From contig NZ_JOFZ01000009.1 in NCBI RefSeq assembly GCF_000721265.1, positions 62,001-126,000 on the forward strand: DNA of 64,000 nucleotides. Direction: 5' to 3'. The stretch is from Streptomyces sp. NRRL F-5126. Lineage in GTDB: Bacteria; Actinomycetota; Actinomycetes; Streptomycetales; Streptomycetaceae. A model generated the notes under the pieces. That model searched no databases, was not told where the DNA came from, and saw nothing but the letters and a program-made list of their open reading frames with translations. The translations under genes and the position numbers were made by a program. Shown here in pieces: positions 41,276 through 48,640 of the stretch. Positions within the stretch are counted from its first letter, which is position 1, and the number at the start of each line of letters is the position of its first letter.

Positions 41276-43390
41276 CTACTCCACCTCGATCCCGAAGTCC
41301 CCCACCAGCGCCTCAAGACCGCCCCGGTAGCCCTTTCCGCCCAGCACGAAGTCCCAGTCGCCGCCATCGCGCCGCCGGAACGAGCCGAGGACCAGGGCCG
41401 TCTCGCCCGGGCGCCCGTCCGAGACCGGCAGGCGGTCGAGTTCCGCGCCCGTCGCGTCCCGCAGCAGCACGCCCGCGTCGGTGAACCCCGACAGGTCGGC
41501 CTGCGGGTTGGCCACCGGGTCGACGGCGGCGACCAGGACCAGCCGGTCGGCGCCCGGCGGCAGGCGGTCGAAGCCGACGCGTATCGCCGCGCGGTCGCCA
41601 CCGGCCGGCTCCACCATGGCGACCGAACCGTCGGGCGTGCCGCGGTTGTTGAAGAACACGAAGTGGTCGTCACTCAGCACGCGCCCGCCACGGCACACCA
41701 GCGCGCACACGTCGAGCGCGACCTGCCCGGCCCACACCATGCCGAGCGTCGCGGCATCCGGGTCGGACCGCGGTGCGTCCACCAGCGTTGTGCCCGGGCC
41801 CGGGCCCGCGTCAGAGCCGGCGTCCGCGCCCGTTCCCGCACGCCCGCCGAGCCGGCCGCGCAGCCCGTACCTGTGCAGCAGTTCCACCAGTTCGGGGCCC
41901 GAGACCAGTTGGAGCGGCTTGCCGTTGGCGAACGCCCGCGAGCCGTTGCCGAACCCCGACGTCGTGACGAGGAGCCCCTTGTTCGCGCCCTGGTCCTGCA
42001 CCGTCCCGTACAGGTCGCGCACCGCGGTGGGCGGCACCGTGTTGCGGTACCGCTTCACCTGCACCACGATCTTGCCGCCGCTGATCGGGTCGGGGTCGAG
42101 CGCGTCCACGTCCACACCGCCGTCGCCCGACCTGACCGTCGTCAGCGCCCGCATCCCGCGCGCCCGGAACAGTTCGGCGACGAGCTCCTCGAACTCCAGC
42201 GGATCCATCTCGAACAGGTCGGGCTCCTCGCCCGCGCCGTGCGAGACGACGGCGCCCGCGCCCACATCGCCTGGCAACCGCCCGTGCGCCACCGCCGACA
42301 GCTGGTCCGGACGGGTGGACAGGCGGCCGTGCAAGCCGTCCACCAGGCAGTCCACCGGGCTCACCAGCTCCAGGTTGAGCGCCTCGAACTCCGCGCGCTC
42401 CACCGACGCCGACGCCAGGTACACGCGCGTCCCGCGCCCCGTCGCCGGGTCCGGGCCTTCGGCGAAGCCGTTCAGCGTCACCGCGCGCAGCACGCGGAAC
42501 TCGTCCGCCGCGAAGATGTCATGCAGCACCAGCAGAACACACTGCGCGAGCGTGTCCCGGTACAGCGCGCGCCGCTGCGTCACGGGGCGCGCCACCTCGC
42601 GCTCCTCGTCCGCGCTCGCCACGTACCGCACCGACCTCACCTCGGGCACGGCCTCGTAGGGCGGCAGCTCCCAGTCGAGCACCAACTCCCCCGCGAACCC
42701 GTCGAAGGCCGCCGTCACCTGGCGCGGGAACGCGTCGGGCCATGCCGTCGACGCGTACAGCGCGGCCGAGAAGTACTCGACGGCCGTGGCCGCGTCGCCG
42801 TCGCGCAGCCCGGCCGCCATCGCGCGCACGCTGTCGTTGTGGCGCTGCGTTCCGGCCCGCACGCCGGCCGCCCAATCGTCGTACGCCCTGCGGTATTCGG
42901 CGAGTTGGCGCGTGCGCTGCTCCTGCGCGTACTGGGCGGCGCGCAGGTCGTGCTCGTAGCGCTGCCGAGCCTCGTGGAGCGCGGCCTGCCGCCGCGCCTG
43001 CGACCAGCCCCCGCCGGCCGGCCGGTAGCGCGCCGGGTCGGGCAGCGGGACGGGGTGGGCCAGCGCGCCCGGCGCGAACGGTTCGAGCGGGCCCTGCTCG
43101 CGCATCAGCGACGCCGTGCTGAACGGCGGGGCGCCGCATCCCTTCACCAGCAGCCCCGTCAGCTCTGCGACACGCCCCTCAAGATCGGCGGTGCGGCGCT
43201 GCGTCTCCGCCTCGCGCTCCCGCTTGTACTGCGCGCGCAGTTCGCGGTCGGCCCGCGTCGCCGCGTGCTGCCGCCGACGCGCCTCCCGCTGAGCGGCGGC
43301 CCGCTCGCGCTGTTGCGCCTCGTACTGCCGCTGCTGCTGGCGCTGTGCCTCCGCCCAGGCCCCCGCCAGCCCGCCGGCACGATGGCTCAT
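41276..43390 (-). CDS. Coiled-coil/Mrr-type restriction endonuclease/TerD fusion protein
   Basis: 704-residue fusion. Residues 10-75 are a charged Gln/Arg/Ala-rich coiled coil and 130-175 a second helical stretch; about 200-350 is an unassigned mixed domain (DDWAAGVRAG, LYASTAWPDAFPRQVTAAFD). Residues about 395-505 form an Mrr-type nuclease domain: EFEELVAELFRARG, GDGGVDVDA (Asp427) and IVVQVKRYRN (Gln444, Lys446), the D-QxK site. Residues about 550-704 are a TerD domain (VLSDDHFVFFNNRGTPDGSV, WDFVLGGKGYRGGLEALVGD). The Ca-binding GDN loop of canonical TerD is replaced by EPAGGD. ATG 43390 has GGGAGGG 8 bases upstream. A role in stress- or phage-linked DNA cleavage is inferred. Confidence 0.88.
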   Translation of the reverse strand: MSHRAGGLAGAWAEAQRQQQRQYEAQQRERAAAQREARRRQHAATRADRELRAQYKREREAETQRRTADLEGRVAELTGLLVKGCGAPPFSTASLMREQGPLEPFAPGALAHPVPLPDPARYRPAGGGWSQARRQAALHEARQRYEHDLRAAQYAQEQRTRQLAEYRRAYDDWAAGVRAGTQRHNDSVRAMAAGLRDGDAATAVEYFSAALYASTAWPDAFPRQVTAAFDGFAGELVLDWELPPYEAVPEVRSVRYVASADEEREVARPVTQRRALYRDTLAQCVLLVLHDIFAADEFRVLRAVTLNGFAEGPDPATGRGTRVYLASASVERAEFEALNLELVSPVDCLVDGLHGRLSTRPDQLSAVAHGRLPGDVGAGAVVSHGAGEEPDLFEMDPLEFEELVAELFRARGMRALTTVRSGDGGVDVDALDPDPISGGKIVVQVKRYRNTVPPTAVRDLYGTVQDQGANKGLLVTTSGFGNGSRAFANGKPLQLVSGPELVELLHRYGLRGRLGGRAGTGADAGSDAGPGPGTTLVDAPRSDPDAATLGMVWAGQVALDVCALVCRGGRVLSDDHFVFFNNRGTPDGSVAMVEPAGGDRAAIRVGFDRLPPGADRLVLVAAVDPVANPQADLSGFTDAGVLLRDATGAELDRLPVSDGRPGETALVLGSFRRRDGGDWDFVLGGKGYRGGLEALVGDFGIEVE

Positions 43391-43568
43391 CTCCCACACC
43401 CTCCCCACACCGCGGCGCGCGCGGTGCGCGCCCCCGCCGTGTTCCCCTCACCCAGCACTCTCCGCGCTGCCCGCGCGTCTCTTGGTCGATTCTCCCGGAC
43501 GTCGGCCACCTTGAATGCGGGGCCGGCACCGCAGCACCGATGAGTTTCGCGCGCGGGGCGGGTCTTCC

Positions 43569-43599
43569 CCCTCGACAGCCCTCGACAGCCCTCGACAGC
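43569..43599. repeat. 10-bp tandem repeat x3 before the VOC gene
   Basis: CCCTCGACAG occurs three times in tandem, ending about 32 bases before the VOC gene start. Ten-base spacing would put each unit on one face of the helix. Confidence 0.8.
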
Positions 43600-43630
43600 G
43601 CACGCAGGACGACCGGCTCATGGAGGAACC

Positions 43631-44107
43631 ATGCCCAGGCTCATCCCGAACCTCTGGTTCGACTCGAACGGCATGGAGGCCGCGGAGTACTACGTCTCGG
43701 TCTTCCCGAACTCGCGGATCAACCACGTCTCGCACTACGGCGATGCGGGGCCGCGCCCGGCGGGCACGGTTCTGACCGTCGAGTTCGAGCTGGACGGCCG
43801 GCCGTTCACGATCATCAACGGCGGCCCGGAGTTCACGTTCGACGAGGCGGTCTCGTTCCAGATCGACTGCGCCGACCAGCAGGAGGTCGACGGCTACTGG
43901 GACCGGCTGGTCGGCGACGGCGGCCAGGAGGGCCCCTGCGGCTGGCTCAAGGACAAGTACGGCCTGTCCTGGCAGGTGGTGCCCGCCGCCATGGCCGCGC
44001 TGATGGCCGACCCGGACCCGGCGCGTACCGACCGGGCGATGAAGGCCATGTTCGGCATGAAGAAGCTCGACATCGCGGCCCTGGAGGCAGCGGCGAACGG
44101 CACGTGA
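43631..44107 (+). CDS. VOC-family protein, PhnB-like
   Basis: 158-residue vicinal-oxygen-chelate protein of the PhnB/3-dmu-9-3-mt group. It starts MPRLIPNLWFDSNGMEAAEY and contains VLTVEFELDGRPFTIINGGP, EFTFDEAVSFQIDC and DKYGLSWQVVPAAMAALM. The family name reflects an old methyltransferase annotation; the actual reaction is unknown. ATG 43631 has GGAGGAACC upstream. A triple 10-bp repeat lies in the promoter region and a strong terminator follows. Confidence 0.92.
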   Translation: MPRLIPNLWFDSNGMEAAEYYVSVFPNSRINHVSHYGDAGPRPAGTVLTVEFELDGRPFTIINGGPEFTFDEAVSFQIDCADQQEVDGYWDRLVGDGGQEGPCGWLKDKYGLSWQVVPAAMAALMADPDPARTDRAMKAMFGMKKLDIAALEAAANGT

Positions 44108-44109
44108 CG

Positions 44110-44143
44110 GGCGGCATGGCGGGGCGCGACCCGCCATGCCGCC
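44110..44143 (+). terminator. Terminator after the VOC gene
   Basis: GGCGGCATGGCGGG pairs perfectly with CCCGCCATGCCGCC around a 6-base loop, directly after the stop codon. Confidence 0.85.
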
Positions 44144-44342
44144 GGGCTCGTCAGGACGCGACGCCGCCGGGTCCTGGCGGCCGCCCGCGGGGTCGTCCGC
44201 GCCGTCACGGGGGCGGGGCGGACGACCCCGGCCACGACGGCGGCCCTGGCCGGCGGACGCACGCACGCCCCGATCGGTCGGCCGCGTCGCCCCGTCCGCG
44301 GGCCAGGGCCGCAGGCCACCGCAGCCCCGGCCACCGGGACGC

Positions 44343-44430
44343 AGGCGGCAGGCGGCAGGCGGCAGGCGGCAGCACAGCCGAGCCGCCGAGCCGCCGAGCC
44401 GCCGAGCCGCCGAGCCGCCGAGCCGCCGAG
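44343..44430. repeat. Adjacent 7-bp and 8-bp tandem repeat arrays
   Basis: AGGCGGC is repeated four times (44343-44370), then CCGCCGAG six times (44383-44430). Unit lengths are not multiples of three, which argues against coding. The surrounding stretch 44144-44655 (512 bases, between convergent genes) holds no gene I can support. Confidence 0.85.
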
Positions 44431-44655
44431 CACCAACGGCCCACCGGGCGCCGGGGCGGCGGACCACTGGGCCACGGCCCAACGGGCAACCGGACCCGCT
44501 GCCCCGCAGCGCCGCCAGGCACAGGCCACAGGATCGCCGGACAAGCGGGCCGCAGGCCGCCACCGGGCCGCAGAACCGCCAGACGCCGGGGTCGCAGAGG
44601 CACCGGGCCCACGGTCGGCCGGGCCGTCAGACCCCGTCGCGTCCGGCGTCCGGCG

Positions 44656-45585
44656 TCAGAGCGTGACGACGACCTTGCCGTGGACGTGGCGCGCGGCCTG
44701 GAGCTCCACCGCGTCCCGGACCCGCTCGATCGGGAACGTCGCGGCGATCGGCACGGTGACGTCGCCCGCGGCGATCGCCCTGGCGATCCGCCCGAGCGAG
44801 CCGGGCTCCGCGTCGAAGCCGCCGGTCTCGCGCACGCCGCCGGGAGCGTTGCCGGCCGCCGCGATCGTCGAGATCCGCTCGGGCTTCACGCCGAGCGAGA
44901 GCGCGGCCTCGGCCGTCTCCGTGCCGAACAGGTCGGTCGCCGCGCTCACTCCGCCGGGGGCCAGTGCCCGTACCCGTTCGGCCAGCCCGTCGCCGTACGC
45001 CACGGGCTCGGCGCCCAGCTGCCGCAGGAACTCGAACGTGGACTCCGACGCGGTCCCGATCACCCTGGCGCCTGCGAGCTTCGCGAGCTGCACGGCGAAT
45101 ACGCCCACACCGCCCGCCGCGCCGCCGATCAGGACGGTGTCCCCCGACTTCAGGCCGATCGCCGCCAGGGCGGCGGCCGCGGTCGAGCCGGCGACGGCGA
45201 GCGTGCCCGCCACCTCGTCGCTGACGCCCTCCGGCGTGCGGGAGAGCGCCTCGTGCCCCTGCGTGGACGCCTTGACCACCACGAAGTCGGCGACGCCCCG
45301 GTTCATCGCGCCACCGAAGACACGGTCGCCGACGGCGAAGCCCGTGGCGCCCGCGCCGACCTCGTCCACGACGCCCGCGTAGTCGTGTCCGAAGCCGGAC
45401 GGCAGCGTGACGCCGAAGCGCTCCGCCACCTCCGGCATCGAGGCGATGAGCCAGTCCATGGGGTTCAGGCCGGCGGCCGCCACGCGGACGCGGACCTCAC
45501 CCGCGCCGGCGTGCGGCTCCGGGACCTCTCGCACCTCCAGGACCTCGGGGCCTGCGAACTTCTCGTACATGACTGCTCGGCTCAT
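44656..45585 (-). CDS. Zinc-independent MDR-family oxidoreductase, TetR-linked
   Basis: 309-residue quinone-oxidoreductase-like MDR protein, paralog of those at 13188 and 28144. It starts MSRAVMYEKFAGPEVLEVRE, has AAAGLNPMDWLIASMPEV and the cofactor motif IGGAAGGVGVFAVQLAKLAG. No zinc-binding cysteines are present. ATG 45585 follows GGAG. The TetR gene diverges 85 bases away and a 25-bp quasi-palindrome lies between, so it is probably repressed by that TetR and induced by a small hydrophobic or electrophilic compound. The substrate is unknown. Confidence 0.9.
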   Translation of the reverse strand: MSRAVMYEKFAGPEVLEVREVPEPHAGAGEVRVRVAAAGLNPMDWLIASMPEVAERFGVTLPSGFGHDYAGVVDEVGAGATGFAVGDRVFGGAMNRGVADFVVVKASTQGHEALSRTPEGVSDEVAGTLAVAGSTAAAALAAIGLKSGDTVLIGGAAGGVGVFAVQLAKLAGARVIGTASESTFEFLRQLGAEPVAYGDGLAERVRALAPGGVSAATDLFGTETAEAALSLGVKPERISTIAAAGNAPGGVRETGGFDAEPGSLGRIARAIAAGDVTVPIAATFPIERVRDAVELQAARHVHGKVVVTL

Positions 45586-45606
45586 GGGGAATCTCCAGCG
45601 AGGCTA

Positions 45607-45631
45607 AGTGATGGGACTTGGTCTTATCACT
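45607..45631. promoter_or_regulatory. 25-bp quasi-palindromic operator (MDR/TetR pair)
   Basis: Outer arms AGTGAT and ATCACT and inner arms GAC/GTC are symmetric about one centre; 9 of 12 positions pair. It lies midway between the divergent MDR and TetR genes. Confidence 0.6.
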
Positions 45632-45670
45632 GTACACCGGTGACGGGACCGAGTGCCGTAGACTCGCCCC

Positions 45671-46261
45671 ATGGCCCGCTGGCAGCCCAACGCACCCGAG
45701 CGACTCGTCGTCGCCGCCCTCGACCTGTTCGCCGAGCGCGGCTACGACAGCACGACGGTGATCGACATCGCGCAGCGCGCGGGGCTGACGAAGAGCACTT
45801 TCTTCCGGCACTTCCCCGACAAGCGGGAAGTGCTCTTCGCAGGTGGCGGCTCGATGGCCGACGTGCTCGCGCAGGGCATCGCCGGGGCGCCCGGCGACGC
45901 CGCCCCGCTCGAAGCCGTGGCCCAAGGTCTGGACGCGGTCGGCAGGGAGATCTTCGTACCCGCCCGGCGCGCGTTCGCCTCGAAGCGGCGGACGGTGATC
46001 GCCGCCAACCCGGAGCTGCGGGAACGGGAGGCCCTCAAGGGGATCGGCCTCACCGCCGCGATGGCCGCCGCGCTGAGGAGCCGCGGCGTCCCCGACGTGG
46101 CCTCGCGCGTGGCGGCGCAGCTCGGCGCGCTCGTCATGGCGATCGCCCACGAGCGCTGGACCGGCACGGATGCCGGGGAAGGGCTCGGCGAGGAGTTCGG
46201 CGGCGTCGCACGGCGGGCGCTCGCCGAAGTACGGGAAGCCGGCGCGCTGTCCCTCGGCTGA
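45671..46261 (+). CDS. TetR-family transcriptional regulator
   Basis: 196-residue regulator. The HTH lies in residues about 8-55 (NAPERLVVAALDLFAERGYD, DIAQRAGLTKSTFFRHFPDK), followed by a helical ligand domain with RELREREALKGIGLTAAMAA-like helices. ATG 45671 has TAGACT exactly six bases upstream, a leaderless layout. It is divergent from the third MDR gene and probably controls it and itself through the operator at 45607-45631. Confidence 0.92.
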   Translation: MARWQPNAPERLVVAALDLFAERGYDSTTVIDIAQRAGLTKSTFFRHFPDKREVLFAGGGSMADVLAQGIAGAPGDAAPLEAVAQGLDAVGREIFVPARRAFASKRRTVIAANPELREREALKGIGLTAAMAAALRSRGVPDVASRVAAQLGALVMAIAHERWTGTDAGEGLGEEFGGVARRALAEVREAGALSLG

Positions 46262-46477
46262 CGCGACCGGTGCACTGACGCGCCCGGTACCTCGGGTCGC
46301 ACCCCCCGGGACCGCGCGCGGGCCATTTGCTGGCCGAGCGTTCACCCCACCGCCAACTACGCGCCACGTGCCCGCCCGTACGGCTCGCAGAGCATGTTCA
46401 CCGAAATCCGACAGCGCATGCCGGCACACACCCGTGCGGGGAGCGGCCTGGGTGCGCACGCATGGACAGGTGGACAG

Positions 46478-48379
46478 ATGTTCAGTGCAAGAGCCACCGC
46501 GGCTGCCGGCAGCCGGGGCGCGGGCGCGAGCAGGGCCGCGGGCAGAGCCGCGGCACTCGTCGCGGCCGCCGCGCTCGTCGCCCTCGGCGCCTCCGCGGCC
46601 CCCGCCTCCGCCGCCCACAAGGCCACCGACCACAAGGCCAGGGACAACAGCGCGAGGACCACCACACCGATCAAGCACGTCGTGGTCATCTTCGGCGAGA
46701 ACGAGTCCTTCGACCACTACTTCGCCACCTACCCGAAGGCCGCGAACACGGACGGCACGCCGTTCGTCGCCGCCGGGAACACACCGAAGGTCGACAACCT
46801 CGCGAACGCGCACCTGCTGAAGAAGAACCCCAACCAGTACGCGCCGAAGCGCCTTTCCGCGTCCCAGGCGCTGACCTGCGACCAGAACCACAGCTACGGC
46901 CCCGAGCAACTCGCCTACAACAACGGCAAGGCCGACAAGTTCGTCCAGAACACCGAGACGGACACCTGCTCGGGCGGCCTGTTCGGCGAGCCCGGCCTGT
47001 CCATGGACTACTACGACGGCAACACGACGACCGCGCTGTGGAACTACGCCCAGCACTACGCGCTGAGCGACAACTCCTACGGCTCGACCTTCGGCCCGTC
47101 GACGCCCGGCGCGCTGAACCTGATCTCCGGCCAGACGCACGGCGTCGTCTCGATGGACCCGGTCACGGGCACCGAGCACCCGAAGCAGACGAAGACGCCG
47201 AGTTCGTCCGTCGTGGCGTCGCCGGACAAGAAGGGCGTCGGCACCGTCATCGGCGACCCGGACCCCGCCTACGACGACTGCTCGGACTCGAACCACAAGT
47301 CCACATCGGCGCTCGCGGCGATGAAGGGCAGGAACATCGGCGACCTGCTCAACGCCAAGAAGGTGTCGTGGGGCTGGTTCCAGGGCGGCTTCCGGCCGAC
47401 ACAGGCGTGGGACGGCACGAAGGGCGCCTACGCGGTCTGCGGCGCGGCCCACACGAACATCGGCGGTGCGTCCGTCGTCGACTACAGCCCGCACCACGAA
47501 CCGTTCCAGTACTACAAGTCCACGTCGAACCCGCACCACTTGGCGCCGGCGAGCGTCAAGGAGATCGGCCACGCGGGCCGCGCGAACCACAACTACGACC
47601 TGACGGACTTCGACGCAGCACTCGCCGCCCAGAGGCTGCCCGCCGTGTCGTTCCTGAAGGCCGCCGAGTACCAGGACGCCCACCCCGGCTACTCGGACCC
47701 GATCGACGAGCAGAACTTCCTCATCTCCGAGATCAACAAGATCCAGAAATCGCCGCAGTGGAAGTCCACCGCGATCGTCCTCGCCTACGACGACTCGGAC
47801 GGCTGGTACGACCACGTCTCGCCGCCCGTGCTCAACGGGTCGAAGGACACCACGCTCGGCTCGAACGGCAAGCCCACGGACTCCGCCGCCTGCCGCCAGG
47901 GGCCGAGGGCCAGGGGCGGCTACGCGGATCGCTGCGGGCCGGGCCCGCGGGTGCCGATGATGGTCATCTCGCCGTACGCGAAGACCAACCACGTCGACCA
48001 CACGCTGACCGAGCAGGCGTCCGTCACGCGCTTCATCGAGGACAACTGGTCGACGCGGAAGATCGGTGACGCGTCGTTCGACTCGCGCGCCGGCACGATG
48101 CGCAACTTCTTCGACTTCAGGAGGCCCAACAAGGTCGAGGTACTCCTCGACAAGAAGGGCCGGGTCTCCCGGGTGACGTCCATCCCGAAGAAGGCGCCGA
48201 AGCCGCGGACGGACGTCAAAATCACCGGCCCCATGGGCGGCGGCCTGGACGGCGCGGGACTCGCCTCGCAGAGCGGGCCCTCGACCTCCGTGACCGTTCC
48301 GGTCGTCGCCGGGGTGGCGCTGCTTGCGGCGATCGGCGGCGGCGCCGCGCTGCGCCGCAGGCGGAGGAACACCGCGTGA
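46478..48379 (+). CDS. Secreted phosphoesterase of the phospholipase C/acid phosphatase family
   Basis: 633-residue exported protein. An N-terminal signal (about residues 5-45, ending APASAA) precedes the catalytic domain, which begins IKHVVVIFGENESFDHYFAT, the PF04185 hallmark. Other landmarks are YALSDNSYGSTFGPSTPGAL, IVLAYDDSDGWYDHVSPP and GPGPRVPMMVISPYAK. The C-terminus ends in a hydrophobic helix and RRRRRNTA, so it is probably anchored to the membrane. ATG 46478 has AGGTGG upstream; the in-frame ATG 46394 is less likely. It belongs to a different branch from the enzyme at 29690 and lacks its C-terminal DUF756 repeats. The substrate may be phospholipid or another phosphoester. Confidence 0.9.
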   Translation: MFSARATAAAGSRGAGASRAAGRAAALVAAAALVALGASAAPASAAHKATDHKARDNSARTTTPIKHVVVIFGENESFDHYFATYPKAANTDGTPFVAAGNTPKVDNLANAHLLKKNPNQYAPKRLSASQALTCDQNHSYGPEQLAYNNGKADKFVQNTETDTCSGGLFGEPGLSMDYYDGNTTTALWNYAQHYALSDNSYGSTFGPSTPGALNLISGQTHGVVSMDPVTGTEHPKQTKTPSSSVVASPDKKGVGTVIGDPDPAYDDCSDSNHKSTSALAAMKGRNIGDLLNAKKVSWGWFQGGFRPTQAWDGTKGAYAVCGAAHTNIGGASVVDYSPHHEPFQYYKSTSNPHHLAPASVKEIGHAGRANHNYDLTDFDAALAAQRLPAVSFLKAAEYQDAHPGYSDPIDEQNFLISEINKIQKSPQWKSTAIVLAYDDSDGWYDHVSPPVLNGSKDTTLGSNGKPTDSAACRQGPRARGGYADRCGPGPRVPMMVISPYAKTNHVDHTLTEQASVTRFIEDNWSTRKIGDASFDSRAGTMRNFFDFRRPNKVEVLLDKKGRVSRVTSIPKKAPKPRTDVKITGPMGGGLDGAGLASQSGPSTSVTVPVVAGVALLAAIGGGAALRRRRRNTA

Positions 48380-48432
48380 GGCGGTAAAGCGGCAGGAACA
48401 ACGCCCAGCGGGCGGAGGGGCGGAAAACGGGA

Positions 48433-48464
48433 GGGGCGGCGCCACCGGAGAGTGGCACCGCCCC
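48433..48464 (+). terminator. Terminator after the phosphoesterase gene
   Basis: GGGGCGG-c-GCCAC pairs with GTGGC-a-CCGCCCC around a short loop, 54 bases after the stop. Confidence 0.75.
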
Positions 48465-48515
48465 TTCACGCTTGCGTGACCAGCCAGTTCGAACCAACTC
48501 TTGAACAAATTGCGA

Positions 48516-48544
48516 GTGAACTGTGAGCCTCCTGAGGCTATAGT
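48516..48544 (+). promoter_or_regulatory. Candidate promoter of the FG-GAP gene, with inverted repeat in spacer
   Basis: GTGAAC (48516-48521), a 17-base spacer and TATAGT (48539-48544) form a plausible promoter. AGCCTC-CT-GAGGCT (48526-48539) is a perfect inverted repeat in the spacer, touching the -10 box, and could be an operator. Confidence 0.5.
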
Positions 48545-48640
48545 TGTGCGTCCCGAGTCGGGTACGTGTGCGACTCGGACTTCACGTTCAACGCGCCCGG
48601 GCACACTCGGCTGCGCGTCTTTCACATCCCTGGGGGGGTT

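Noticed and set aside
44136..44666. Possible gene across the tandem arrays
   Set aside because: Repeat units of 7 and 8 bases shift frame every unit, and the predicted product is simple-sequence.
48481..48510. tRNA-like TTCGAACC stretch
   Set aside because: No cloverleaf arms or acceptor stem surround it; it lies in the promoter region of the FG-GAP gene.
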